Source: Planctomycetaceae bacterium (GTDB taxonomy: Bacteria; Planctomycetota; Planctomycetia; Planctomycetales; Planctomycetaceae). Taken from it: a DNA stretch of 64,000 bases. Location: NCBI GenBank assembly GCA_002726205.1, contig PBSL01000001.1, positions 1 to 64,000 of the forward strand, read 5' to 3'. The position numbers and the translations under genes were made by a program. The notes under the pieces are model-generated. The model did not search any database, was not told the DNA's origin, and was given only the letters and a program-made list of their open reading frames with translations. Of the stretch, positions 45,076 to 54,366 are shown piece by piece. The number at the start of each line of letters is the position of its first letter. Position 1 is the first letter of the stretch.

Positions 45076-45789
45076 ATGAGCCGCCAGGATCTCTTGGAGA
45101 TCTATCGATCTGCCACACCGGTCATCGCCCCGTCGATGCTTGGGTGCGATTTCGGCAACCTCCACCGCGAGGTGGAGTTGCTCACGGCGGCCGGAGCCCC
45201 AATGCTGCACCTGGACGTGATGGATGGCCATTTCGTTCCCAACCTCACCTACGGCCCGGTTGTCATCCGACAACTTCGTTCGCTGACGCGATTGCCGCTG
45301 GACGCACACCTGATGATCAGCGATCCGGCACAATACCTTGACGAGTTCCTTGACGCCGGCTGCGACGGGATCACTGTTCACGTTGAGTGTTTCTCAGACT
45401 CAAGAACTGCGATGGCTGACGTTCTCGAACGGATCCAGGCCGCCGGTGCGGTTGCCGGAATCGCCGTCAATCCCTCAACTCCGATCACCGAAATCCAGCC
45501 CCTGCTGAACCACACCGACCAGGTGTTGATCATGAGTGTCGAACCGGGATTTGGTGGGCAGGCCTTTCAGGTGGAGTCGCTTGAGAAACTCCGGCAGCTG
45601 AGCGAAACAGACAAGATCATCGCCATTGACGGAGGGATCGGCCCGGAGACCATCGGTTTGGCTTACGCCGCCGGTGCACGGATGTTTGTTTGTGGGAGTG
45701 CAATCTTCGACGCCCCGGACTACTCCGCGGCCCTGCAAACGCTGCGTAGCGCAGCAACCTCCGTCACGACCGTCCAGGAGGCTTGTTGA
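45076..45789 (+). CDS. rpe: Ribulose-phosphate 3-epimerase Rpe
   Basis: Rpe interconverts ribulose-5-phosphate and xylulose-5-phosphate. The 237-residue TIM barrel shows IAPSMLGCDFGNL, LDVMDGHFVPNLTYGP, LDAHLMI, VLIMSVEPGFGGQAF and IDGGIG, carrying the metal His/Asp and phosphate-site residues. ATG 45076 is chosen; an ATG at 45064 and a TTG at 45034 are in frame. It is followed four bases later by a histidine-phosphatase-like gene. The 290 bases upstream hold no gene that I can support. Confidence 0.94.
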   Translation: MSRQDLLEIYRSATPVIAPSMLGCDFGNLHREVELLTAAGAPMLHLDVMDGHFVPNLTYGPVVIRQLRSLTRLPLDAHLMISDPAQYLDEFLDAGCDGITVHVECFSDSRTAMADVLERIQAAGAVAGIAVNPSTPITEIQPLLNHTDQVLIMSVEPGFGGQAFQVESLEKLRQLSETDKIIAIDGGIGPETIGLAYAAGARMFVCGSAIFDAPDYSAALQTLRSAATSVTTVQEAC

Positions 45790-45793
45790 GCCG

Positions 45794-46453
45794 ATGCCTA
45801 TCATCGCGATTGTCCGGCCAGGCTGTACGGGCTTTGACGAACAGAGTCGCATCCAGGGCAACCTGGATTTGCCGCTGAACGATCGTGGTCGGGATCAACT
45901 TGCCGCAACGATCACTCAGCTTCAGCCCTGGCCGCTGGATGCCCTTCTCACGTCACGACTGGACCCGGCCCGAACAACGGCGGAGTCGATCGGAGAGGAG
46001 CTCCAGGTATCGGTTCGATTTCATGAGGACTTGAGGAACGTCGACCAGGGACTCTGGCAAGGACTGTCACTGGATGAGATCCGGCGTACCTCACCCAAGG
46101 TCCTCAAGCAGTGGCAGGAATCGCCGGAGACGGTCCGCCCCCCGGAAGGTGAAACCATCCAGGAGGCCCTCGCCCGCGCGCTCAAGGTGCTGGAAAAGCC
46201 TCTAAAACGTGAGGAGTCGATCGCCGTCGTGACGTCGGAACCGCTAGCCACACTGCTGGGCTGCGCTATCACGGCAACACAGCCCGAATTCGATTCGGTC
46301 GCCGGTTGCTGCTGTTCAGAGGACCTCGTTGCCATCTATTCGACCAATGGACGTCTGCCCCGAACCGATCCGAAACAGCCGTGGCGGACAATGTCCGCCA
46401 CGGGCAGCCTGCTGACTTTCTCCGAAACACACGGGGGTCGTCAGAATGGCTAA
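45794..46453 (+). CDS. Degenerate histidine-phosphatase-fold protein
   Basis: A 219-residue protein of the phosphoglycerate-mutase/histidine-phosphatase fold. The opening [20 protein letters not shown] aligns with the usual RHG motif, but the catalytic His is Pro9. The second catalytic His, in the usual SHGG motif, is also missing (VTSEP at 146-150). Structural parts persist: [15 protein letters not shown] and [14 protein letters not shown] phosphate-transfer activity is therefore unlikely, and a binding or regulatory role is inferred. It lies four bases after rpe and overlaps accD by eight bases. Confidence 0.85.
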   Translation: MPIIAIVRPGCTGFDEQSRIQGNLDLPLNDRGRDQLAATITQLQPWPLDALLTSRLDPARTTAESIGEELQVSVRFHEDLRNVDQGLWQGLSLDEIRRTSPKVLKQWQESPETVRPPEGETIQEALARALKVLEKPLKREESIAVVTSEPLATLLGCAITATQPEFDSVAGCCCSEDLVAIYSTNGRLPRTDPKQPWRTMSATGSLLTFSETHGGRQNG

Positions 46454-47291
46454 GTCCAACGTCAAGTCCTGGTTGAAACACGAGGAACGCACGAAGCGTG
46501 GTGTTCCCGAGGGGCTGTGGTTGCGCTGTGATGGGTGCGGCGGAACGGTGTTCCGCAAGCAGGTGGAAGACAATCTCGACGTCTGCCCCGAGTGCGAGCA
46601 TCATTTCTACGTTTCAGCACATCGACGAATCCGTCAACTGCTCGATGAAGACAGTTTCGAGGAGTGGTATACGGAGTTGAGCCCCTCCGACCCGCTGGAG
46701 TTCGCCGACAAGAAACCCTACCACCAGCGACTGAAATCCGAGCAGGCCAAGACCGGCCTCACCGAGGCCTGTGTCGTCGGCCGGGCCTACATGCGAGGTC
46801 GACCGCTCGTGTTCGGCCTGACCGATGCCGGCTTTATCATGGGCAGCATGGGATCGGTCGTCGGCGAAAAGCTGACACGGGCCATCGAAGAAGCCACACG
46901 GCTGGAGCTGCCGCTGGTGATCGTCAGTGGCTCCGGGGGTGGCGCGCGCATGCACGAGGGAATTCTCTCGTTGATGCAGATGGCCAAGGTCTCGGCGGCA
47001 CTGGGCCGTTTTGACGATGCCGGCGGCCTCTTCATCTCCGTCCTGACCAATCCGACGATGGGCGGAGTTGCCGCAAGTTTTGCTTCGCTGGGAGACTTTG
47101 TGCTCGCCGAACCCAAGGCGTTGGTCGGTTTCGCCGGACCGCGTGTGATCAAGAATACGGTGAACATGGAGTTGCCCAGCGGTTTCCAGACGAGCGAGTT
47201 TCTCCTCAAGTACGGGTTCGTCGACCGCATAATTCGCCGTCACGACCTCCGCAGCGAAGTCGCTCGACTGATCGATTATTGCGGTCAATAG
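46446..47291 (+). CDS. accD: Acetyl-CoA carboxylase carboxyltransferase subunit beta AccD
   Basis: AccD forms malonyl-CoA together with AccA by transferring carboxyl from biotin carboxyl carrier. The 281-residue protein has the Zn ribbon CDGC ... CPEC (about 28-52) and the crotonase-like core with [10 protein letters not shown] and [13 protein letters not shown]. Family length is normal. It overlaps the previous gene by eight bases and is followed nine bases on by a protein kinase. accA is not in the window. Confidence 0.95.
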   Translation: MAKSNVKSWLKHEERTKRGVPEGLWLRCDGCGGTVFRKQVEDNLDVCPECEHHFYVSAHRRIRQLLDEDSFEEWYTELSPSDPLEFADKKPYHQRLKSEQAKTGLTEACVVGRAYMRGRPLVFGLTDAGFIMGSMGSVVGEKLTRAIEEATRLELPLVIVSGSGGGARMHEGILSLMQMAKVSAALGRFDDAGGLFISVLTNPTMGGVAASFASLGDFVLAEPKALVGFAGPRVIKNTVNMELPSGFQTSEFLLKYGFVDRIIRRHDLRSEVARLIDYCGQ

Positions 47292-47299
47292 GCCTGCCC

Positions 47300-48193
47300 A
47301 TGTTTGCATTCTTAAAAGAGCTCTTCCAACGCAAGCCGAAGGTCGAGAAGGTCGACTTGCGATCCCGTTATGAACTGATCGGCCGCATCGGACAGGGAAG
47401 CATGTCCAAGGTGTTTCGCGCCAAGGACCCCCGCACCAACCGGATGTATGCCGTCAAGGTTCTCGACCAGGTCAAGACCCAGAAACTCGAGAGCAGATTT
47501 CTCGCCAAGGGACTCGATCGCCCCAGCGAGGGCGAAGTGGCCCTGCAATTGGATCATCCTCGGATCGTCAAGACCTACGAATACGGGTGGACAATCGACA
47601 ACGAGATGTTCCTGGTCATGGAGTTCGTGGAAGGCGTCAGCCTGAGCTTCCTGATCGATACCCAGAACGAACACATGCACAACGGCCGCTTGCGATTCAT
47701 GGTGGAGTTGGGAGAAGCCATCGAGTTCTTTCACTCGAAGAACCTGATCCATCGCGACATCTGTCCCCGGAACATCCTGCTCGATGAGGATTATCACATC
47801 AAGCTGATCGACTTCGGCCTGGTCGTCCCCAACACGCCACCGTTTCAGCAACCCGGAAACCGGACCGGTACGGCCTCTTACATGGCACCGGAGTTGATGA
47901 AGCGGCAAAAGACCGATCAACGTCTCGACATCTTCTCCTACGCGATGACCTGTTTCGAGATGTTCACCAGTCGACTTCCCTGGGACGCCACCGAGACACT
48001 CGACCTCATGCAGCAACGGATCAACACGCCGGCCGCCGACATTCGTGAGTTCCTTCCGGAGATCGACGACGACGTCGCCGACACGATCATGCGGGGACTC
48101 GAATCAGATCCCTCGTCGCGATGGGCCTCGTCGGGCCAAATGGTCGCGAGATTCCGAGATGCACGCCAGAGGCTCGAGGGCGCCGTCGACTGA
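47300..48193 (+). CDS. Serine/threonine protein kinase
   Basis: A 297-residue Hanks-type kinase consisting of almost nothing but the catalytic domain. Gly loop GQGSMSKV (about 34-41), Lys in YAVKVL, catalytic H151-R152-D153 and Asn in ICPRNILL, D171-F172-G173, and APE in YMAPEL are all present, so it should be active. No transmembrane segment or sensor domain is attached, unusual among bacterial kinases. It lies nine bases after accD and 14 bases before tsaB, suggesting a link to growth control. Confidence 0.92.
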   Translation: MFAFLKELFQRKPKVEKVDLRSRYELIGRIGQGSMSKVFRAKDPRTNRMYAVKVLDQVKTQKLESRFLAKGLDRPSEGEVALQLDHPRIVKTYEYGWTIDNEMFLVMEFVEGVSLSFLIDTQNEHMHNGRLRFMVELGEAIEFFHSKNLIHRDICPRNILLDEDYHIKLIDFGLVVPNTPPFQQPGNRTGTASYMAPELMKRQKTDQRLDIFSYAMTCFEMFTSRLPWDATETLDLMQQRINTPAADIREFLPEIDDDVADTIMRGLESDPSSRWASSGQMVARFRDARQRLEGAVD

Positions 48194-48207
48194 CGCGTGG
48201 TGACATC

Positions 48208-48906
48208 ATGCTCGTTCTCGGAATCGAGACCTCTCAGCGCCCCGGGACCGTGGCGTTGTGTGATGCCAGCACCTGCCTGGATGAGCGCCCACTCGAACTC
48301 CCGAACCAGCAACACGCCCAGGCCCTGCCTTCGGTTGTTGCCGCCCTGTTCAGCGATCACAGCCGTTTGATCGATGACCTCGCACTCCTGGCCGTCAGCC
48401 ACGGCCCCGGTAGTTTTACCGGCCTGCGCGTCGGCATGGCGTTTGCCAAGACCCTGGCATGGGCAACCGGTTGTCCCCTGGTGCCAGTCGACACCTTCGT
48501 AGCGATCGCCACCGATGCGCCAGACGACGTGGATTCGCTGTATGTCGTCGCCGATGCCCATCGACAGGAACTCTTTACTCGTCATTATCGACGAGGCGCC
48601 GACCGACAGTGGACGCCAACGGGAGAGTTCGCGATCGAGTCGGCGCAGGCCTGGTGCCGGTCTCGCCAACCCGGTGACGCGATCGCCGGTCCGGCCCTGT
48701 CGTCAATACTCGACCAGCTTCCCGACCATGTCCGTCCGATAACTCTCGAAACCTCGCTTCCCCGCGCCCAGGCGATTGCCACACTCGGTCGGAGAGATCA
48801 CCAGGCCGGCCGGCACGCCGAGATCGCAACACTGGAACCGTTCTACCTCCGCAGGAGTGCGGCCGAGGAGAACCGGGAGACTCGCCGCGCCGCGTCGACA
48901 AGTTGA
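48208..48906 (+). CDS. tsaB: tRNA t6A37 synthesis protein TsaB
   Basis: TsaB is the inactive scaffold partner of TsaD in threonylcarbamoyl-adenosine tRNA modification. The 232-residue protein begins MLVLGIETSQRPGTVAL and has the conserved VSHGPGSFTGLRVGMAFAKTL region. It lacks the TsaD metal-site histidines, as expected. It closes the rpe-to-tsaB run, nine bases before the convergent hydrolase stop. Confidence 0.94.
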   Translation: MLVLGIETSQRPGTVALCDASTCLDERPLELPNQQHAQALPSVVAALFSDHSRLIDDLALLAVSHGPGSFTGLRVGMAFAKTLAWATGCPLVPVDTFVAIATDAPDDVDSLYVVADAHRQELFTRHYRRGADRQWTPTGEFAIESAQAWCRSRQPGDAIAGPALSSILDQLPDHVRPITLETSLPRAQAIATLGRRDHQAGRHAEIATLEPFYLRRSAAEENRETRRAASTS

Positions 48907-48914
48907 CCGCAGGA

Positions 48915-51071
48915 CTAATCGTCGAGGATCAGGTCCGCGACCTTTTCGAACTCAAGCGGATCCGCCTGCATGACCAACCGCCCGCCTGAAACGGCATAGA
49001 TCCTCCGCAACGGATCCAGTTCGGTCTTCGGAACACCTCTGGTTCCGGCAACCAGCAAACGCGAGGGTGCGACCAGGGCCGTCAACCCACCCAGGCCACC
49101 GTATTTCAAGGCCCCCGGCAACAGCATCGGGTCATCCCGTCTGGTGATTCGCGAAAAACCAAACCCGTCGATATCCGCAATCGTTAATCCCCCCGATTTC
49201 TTGCCCGTCGATGCCACCGCGCGTGCCAACAAAACCCAGGACCCCGCCCCTCGGGTGCCAACCAGGTGGACCCGCCTGCTGTCGATCTCCTGGGAATGGG
49301 CAGCCACCGTGGTGAGGACATCCTGGACGCGATGAGCCAATGGCGGAAGATTGTAGCCATACGTGTACCCCACAAAACTGCCATGTGTCGCCACGCTGGT
49401 CACCGGCTTGCCGGCAGGCACCAGTTCACCCGTGAGAAACACGTCGGCCGAGAGCACCGCGTGGCCGGCTTTCAAGAGCCTGGTGACGGCCTTGACCGGA
49501 ACACCCGCGGAGTCGAACAAAGACGATTTTCCGCGGCCATCAAACCAGGCGACCAGGCTGCCACTGGACTTGCCTTCCGATTTCAACAAGGTCCACGGAA
49601 TCGTCTCACCACGACCGCTGGCCGTCAGCGTGCCTGTTTCATACCGACCGCCCCCGGCCAACCTTCCTCTGGCTACCCGATTCCGCTTCGGCGCTGGCTC
49701 CCGACCGCTTCCCAGCAGGACGTCGGCAGCAACACCGACCACCCGCCTGTACGCAGCCAGCCCTCGCTTCTTGCTCGGCTTCCCGGCCTCTGCCGCTTCG
49801 AGAAGTTCGCTGAACTGTCGCTGTGCCAGGCCATCCTGGTGGGCCCGGTACTGTTCAAGCGTCAGTGCATCCCGGGGCCGGGGATGTTCTGTATCGAACA
49901 CGCTGAGTTTGGCCGGGGCCACGGGTCGAAAATCCCGCTCGCGGATCGGCTGGTCCAGTCCGAGTGCAAGGTGCTTGTTCATCCAGCCATACATCATCTC
50001 GCGGGACACCTGGTTGTAGTTGTGGCCAAACTGCGGATAGCACTTCGCCTGAACCAGCTCGGCCTTACCGAAGAGTCGATAGACGGATTTCAACTCGGGC
50101 AGTCCCTTGGTTTCGATGTCGATTGTCCAATCGTCGGCCCCGCTGAGTGCCATCGGCTTGGGAGCAAACAGGGCGGCGATCGCGATGTTGTTGATGCCCG
50201 GCCTGAGGTAGCAGCAGTTCTCGCAAACACAGCCCCCCTGCATTGCTGTCGACACCATGACCGCCGGGAAGGCAACACGCGGCCGTGGATCGAGCGCGCA
50301 AAGCATGAAGGTCTGCGTGCCTCCACCGCTGGCTCCGGTCACGGCAATCCGTTTTGGGTCGACGTCGGGCAGTGTCTCGAGAAAATCGATCGCCCGGATC
50401 GAATTGAACGTCTGCAATCCCATCAGGTTCTGGAGCCGCAACACGGCCTGAACATCACCGAAGCCACTTCGGTGAGGCAACGGTCCACTGTCGGCATATC
50501 CGACCATGTCGTAATGGAAGACGACACACCCCATCCGGGCCAGTTGTACCATCCGGGCCTGTAACGGGTAGCGGGCCCCCGCTGGGAACGTCTCGGCCCC
50601 CTTCTTGATCTGAGCCGCCGCCTTTTCGGCACCGGCATCATAGAAGCGACCGTTGGCCCAGTGCCCATGTGGGCAAAGAATTCCCGGGCGGCGGCCCTTG
50701 GCCTGGCGGGGCCGGTACAGGCTGCCGGTAACGTAGTGTCCGGGCAGACTCGCAAAAAAGACCTTCTCGACAGTGTAACCATCTCGCTGGATCTTCCCGT
50801 GGATCACCGGTTTGATCGAACCACGGGGCCAAGCCGGCCACAACCCGTTGGAAACCTTCAGTTGATTCCGGATGATCTGCGCGCTGCGTTTCCAGCCCTT
50901 CCGTGTCGTGGGTGGCACCCAGGGATGATAGCCATCACGCAAAGTCCTGGCCGGCTGCAAACGGCGATCGCCGGGGACCTGACCATCGGAAAACACGCGA
51001 GCCGGGCCAGCGGCACAAACGGTGGTGGTCAACAGAAGCAGGACAAGACAGGCGGTGGCCAGGTGTTTCAT
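48915..51071 (-). CDS. Secreted alpha/beta hydrolase (acetylxylan-esterase-like)
   Basis: A 718-residue exported protein with a signal peptide (MKHLATACLVLLLLTTTVCA). The first hydrolase domain shows PGILCPHGHW, FHYDMVGYADSG, the nucleophile elbow VTGASGGGTQT, and a candidate catalytic His in FGHNYN. A Cys-rich stretch QGGCVCENCCYL follows the nucleophile elbow. The C-terminal half is a second alpha/beta domain without a clear elbow. ATG 51071 is preferred; upstream frame to 51149 is not signal-like. Related planctomycete enzymes act on acetylated sugars. Confidence 0.85.
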   Translation of the reverse strand: MKHLATACLVLLLLTTTVCAAGPARVFSDGQVPGDRRLQPARTLRDGYHPWVPPTTRKGWKRSAQIIRNQLKVSNGLWPAWPRGSIKPVIHGKIQRDGYTVEKVFFASLPGHYVTGSLYRPRQAKGRRPGILCPHGHWANGRFYDAGAEKAAAQIKKGAETFPAGARYPLQARMVQLARMGCVVFHYDMVGYADSGPLPHRSGFGDVQAVLRLQNLMGLQTFNSIRAIDFLETLPDVDPKRIAVTGASGGGTQTFMLCALDPRPRVAFPAVMVSTAMQGGCVCENCCYLRPGINNIAIAALFAPKPMALSGADDWTIDIETKGLPELKSVYRLFGKAELVQAKCYPQFGHNYNQVSREMMYGWMNKHLALGLDQPIRERDFRPVAPAKLSVFDTEHPRPRDALTLEQYRAHQDGLAQRQFSELLEAAEAGKPSKKRGLAAYRRVVGVAADVLLGSGREPAPKRNRVARGRLAGGGRYETGTLTASGRGETIPWTLLKSEGKSSGSLVAWFDGRGKSSLFDSAGVPVKAVTRLLKAGHAVLSADVFLTGELVPAGKPVTSVATHGSFVGYTYGYNLPPLAHRVQDVLTTVAAHSQEIDSRRVHLVGTRGAGSWVLLARAVASTGKKSGGLTIADIDGFGFSRITRRDDPMLLPGALKYGGLGGLTALVAPSRLLVAGTRGVPKTELDPLRRIYAVSGGRLVMQADPLEFEKVADLILDD

Positions 51072-51203
51072 GGCAAGGATCTCCGACAAACGATCAACCG
51101 GATGTCCCGGCCGATTGGCGACCGGACGCCCATAGCGTATTCTGGCCAACCGCCGAGATCAAACCGGCAGAACGACCAGATCTTATAGGCAACAAGGACA
51201 CCG

Positions 51204-52430
51204 ATGATCATCGCAGGACGACTGGCAGATACCGACGGAGTCCATTCGGGACAGGTACGGCTCGAGGGAGCTGAAATTGTCGAAGTTGGGCCATCGTTGG
51301 GCGAACCCGATATCGTGTTTTCCGAGGATTGCCTGGTGTTTGCCGGAATGGGCGATATCCACATTCACGCTCGCGATGACACCAGCCTGCAGGAAACCCA
51401 CAAGGAGACATTCGTCACCGCTGGCGAAGCGGCGATCAACGGGGGCGTCGTCCATGTTGCTGACATGCCCAACAACCCGGCCGCGCCTGTGGATGATGCG
51501 ACCTACGCGGCCAAGTGCAACCATCTCGCTCAACGGAATCCCCCGGTACACGTCACGTTGTACGCCGGCATTGGTCCCGACACCCGCCCGTTGTCGCACC
51601 CGGTCCCCTACAAGGCCTACATGGGCCCCAGTGTCGGCGACCTGTTCTTCCACTCACTCGCTCAACTCGATGAGACGCTCTCGCATTACCGCGGCTCTTG
51701 TGTCAGTTTTCATTGCGAGGATCCCGAACTGCTGCGGACCCATGCCGCGGCCGCGACACATGAACAGCAACGCCCACCCGAGTGCGAGGTGTCGGCGACG
51801 CGGTTTGCTCTGAAGATGATCGAGAAACACCGCCTGACCGGGAAATTGTGCCACTACTCGGTTGGTGAAGGTCTGCCATTGATCCGTGAGGCCCGCCAAC
51901 GCGGCGTCCCGGTGACCTGTGAAGTAACACCTCATCACATCTACTACGACTCGGATTCGATCACCGACGGCAATCGTGAACTGATGCAGATGAACCCTCC
52001 GTTGCGCAATCCCGACGACCGCCGGGCCATGCTCGAGGCGTTGCGCGATGGGACGTTGGATTACCTTGCCACAGATCATGCACCGCACACTCTGGAGGAA
52101 AAAGCCTCCGGAGTCTCGGGGCAACCTCACCTGGACACTTATGGTGCTTTCGTAACGTGGATGATCCTCGAGGCAGGTTTCTCTCCCGAACGAGTGGCGA
52201 CGGTCTGCTCGGCCAACCCCGGCCGATTCGTCAACCGCTACACGGCTCCACGCCGATTCGGACGGATCGCCCCCGGCCATGTCGCCTCGCTGACGGTCCT
52301 CAACCTGGTCCGACCCACGACGATTTGCCGAGAACAACTGGCCACCCGCTGCGGTTGGTCGCCGTTTGAAGGAGTCACGTTTCCCGGTTCCGTCGAGGCG
52401 GTGATCATCGATGGACAGCAGGTCCGTTGA
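51204..52430 (+). CDS. Dihydroorotase-family amidohydrolase
   Basis: A 408-residue metal amidohydrolase of the dihydroorotase class. It has the HxH motif in GDIHIHARDD, a likely carboxylated Lys in YKAYMGPS, FHCEDPELL, LCHYSVGEG and TDHAPHT. These are the dihydroorotase/PyrC ligands in order. No other pyr gene is near, so both true dihydroorotase and a related cyclic-amide hydrolase are possible. It diverges from the hydrolase gene with 132 bases between. Confidence 0.88.
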   Translation: MIIAGRLADTDGVHSGQVRLEGAEIVEVGPSLGEPDIVFSEDCLVFAGMGDIHIHARDDTSLQETHKETFVTAGEAAINGGVVHVADMPNNPAAPVDDATYAAKCNHLAQRNPPVHVTLYAGIGPDTRPLSHPVPYKAYMGPSVGDLFFHSLAQLDETLSHYRGSCVSFHCEDPELLRTHAAAATHEQQRPPECEVSATRFALKMIEKHRLTGKLCHYSVGEGLPLIREARQRGVPVTCEVTPHHIYYDSDSITDGNRELMQMNPPLRNPDDRRAMLEALRDGTLDYLATDHAPHTLEEKASGVSGQPHLDTYGAFVTWMILEAGFSPERVATVCSANPGRFVNRYTAPRRFGRIAPGHVASLTVLNLVRPTTICREQLATRCGWSPFEGVTFPGSVEAVIIDGQQVR

Positions 52431-52511
52431 CGGTGCGCTCGCTGGATTGCAGACGGGACGTCGGCTAGGCTGTGACGCTCACCTGACTCGAGAATCCACG
52501 AGAGCCGCCCG

Positions 52512-53468
52512 ATGAAACATCTTTGCCTGGCCATCTCCGCATCCCTCATCCTGGCCGTCGTCACCGCTGTTTCACAAACAGCTCCAAAACCCGCAACGAC
52601 TCCGTCACACGTGGAGATCACACCCGGCCTGAACAATCCGTGGACACACCTGAAATTCAACGACAAGAACGAGAACTTTCAGTTCGTGATCGTCACCGAT
52701 CGTACTGGTGGCCGCCGCCCGGGCGTCTTCACGCGTGCCGTCAAGCAGATCAACCTGCTCGAACCAGAATTTGTCGTCTCTGTCGGAGACCTGATCGAAG
52801 GCTACACCGAGGATCCTGGCCAGTGGGCCCTGGAGTGGTCGGAATTCGAGGGTCTGGTCGATCGATTGAAGATGCCGTTTTTCTTCTGTGCCGGCAACCA
52901 TGACATCAGCAATCTGCCGATGGGCAAGGACTGGATCCGCCGCTTTCGTCGCAGCTACTACCATTTCAAATACCACAACTGCCTGTTCCTGGTACTCAAC
53001 ACGGAAGACCCACCAAAGAAGGGTCCGTTTCATTTCACCCAGCCACAACGGGATTGGGCCGTCGAAGTCCTCAAGGCCAACCGCAACGTCCGCTGGACCT
53101 TTGTGATCATGCACAAACCCACCTGGACGTACCCCGACGCCGACCTGGCCGCGCAGGGCTGGACCCAGATTGAGGACGCCCTGGCCGGCCGAAAATACAC
53201 GGTCTTTTCCGGTCACAAACACACCTACGCCCGTTACATCCGTCGGGGCCAGGAATACTACATGCTGGCGACCACCGGAGGCGGCTCGGCTCTCACCGGC
53301 GTCGCCGATGGCAAGTTTGACCACTTTGTCTGGGTCACCATGCGAGACAACGGACCGGTTTTGGCCAACGTGATGCTCGACGGAGTCCAGCCAAAGACAA
53401 TACGCACACTTCGCGTGCCCGCCCCAAAGAAGGCCGCGGTCAAGAAGCAGGCCAAGAAGAAGTCGTAG
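52512..53468 (+). CDS. Secreted metallophosphoesterase
   Basis: A 318-residue calcineurin-like phosphoesterase with a signal peptide (about 1-20). Motifs: VTDRTGG in place of the usual DxH, VGDLIEG, CAGNHD, IMHKPTW and SGHKHTY. The C-terminus is Lys-rich. The atypical first motif lacks the His metal ligand, but a Thr or Arg may substitute. It sits between the dihydroorotase-like gene and the SDR gene, all on the plus strand. The substrate is unknown. Confidence 0.86.
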   Translation: MKHLCLAISASLILAVVTAVSQTAPKPATTPSHVEITPGLNNPWTHLKFNDKNENFQFVIVTDRTGGRRPGVFTRAVKQINLLEPEFVVSVGDLIEGYTEDPGQWALEWSEFEGLVDRLKMPFFFCAGNHDISNLPMGKDWIRRFRRSYYHFKYHNCLFLVLNTEDPPKKGPFHFTQPQRDWAVEVLKANRNVRWTFVIMHKPTWTYPDADLAAQGWTQIEDALAGRKYTVFSGHKHTYARYIRRGQEYYMLATTGGGSALTGVADGKFDHFVWVTMRDNGPVLANVMLDGVQPKTIRTLRVPAPKKAAVKKQAKKKS

Positions 53469-53508
53469 CGCCGTAACCCGGAATTCCCTGACAGTTTGCA
53501 GCCCGAGG

Positions 53509-54330
53509 ATGACAACAACGATGACTGGATTTCTCGATGGCCAGGTGGCCTTGGTGACCGGGGCCGGACGTGGCCTCGGGCGGGCGTTTGCAGAGCACCT
53601 TGCCGCGGCCGGTGCCCGTGTGGGTGTTCATGGGATGCGGGAACATGGGCCCAGCGAGTACGGCGAGGGAACCACGCTGACCGACACGGCAGCAGAAATC
53701 GGTGAGACGGCCGGTGTTGAGACACTGCGAGTGCTTGCCGACTTGACCGATGCCGACCAGGTCGAGCGGGCTGTCAACGAGGTGGCCACCGGCCTGGGTC
53801 CGATCGACATCCTCGTGCACAATGCCGGTGGTGATATCGCCGCCGCCGGTGGAAAGCCCGACCCCAATGACGCGGTGATGATCAAGCAGGACGATGTCGA
53901 GGCCGTGCTCGACCGCAATCTTCTCAGCACGATCCTCGTCTGCCGTTGTGTGGCCCGGGGAATGATTGACCGCAACCGTGGCCGGATCATCACGATCAGT
54001 TCCATTGCCGCCTTCCGTGGCAACGATCAGGGTGCGATTTATGCCACCGCCAAGGCCGGGCAGGTGGCCTACACCCGCTGCCTGGCACAACAGTTGCGCC
54101 CCCACAACATCACCGTCAACAGCCTGGCGCCCGGCGACACCCGCACTGGCCGGTTTCTCAACACACGCGAGGTGGCTGACGACCGACTGGTTACCGAAGG
54201 AACACTCGAGCGAATCGCCACGGTGGATGAGGTGGCCCGGGTCGTCGAGTTCTTCGCGGGTCCACTCGGAGAGTTTGTCACCGGCCAGGCCCTCCGCGTC
54301 GATGGGGGCCACCAGGCCTGGTCGGCGTAG
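53509..54330 (+). CDS. SDR-family oxidoreductase (FabG-like)
   Basis: A 273-residue short-chain dehydrogenase with NAD(P) motif VTGAGRGLGRAF (about 17-28), NAG in LVHNAGGD, catalytic Ser in ISSIAAF, Y178 and K182 in YATAK. The C-terminal GQALRVDGGHQAW is the usual FabG-like end. Substrate cannot be assigned. The start at 53509 is close to GAGG; ATG 53521 is an alternative. It converges with secDF, with 36 bases between the stops. Confidence 0.9.
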   Translation: MTTTMTGFLDGQVALVTGAGRGLGRAFAEHLAAAGARVGVHGMREHGPSEYGEGTTLTDTAAEIGETAGVETLRVLADLTDADQVERAVNEVATGLGPIDILVHNAGGDIAAAGGKPDPNDAVMIKQDDVEAVLDRNLLSTILVCRCVARGMIDRNRGRIITISSIAAFRGNDQGAIYATAKAGQVAYTRCLAQQLRPHNITVNSLAPGDTRTGRFLNTREVADDRLVTEGTLERIATVDEVARVVEFFAGPLGEFVTGQALRVDGGHQAWSA

Positions 54331-54366
54331 TGCCAGGGCTGACCGCCTAACCCGCCTGCCGCGCGA

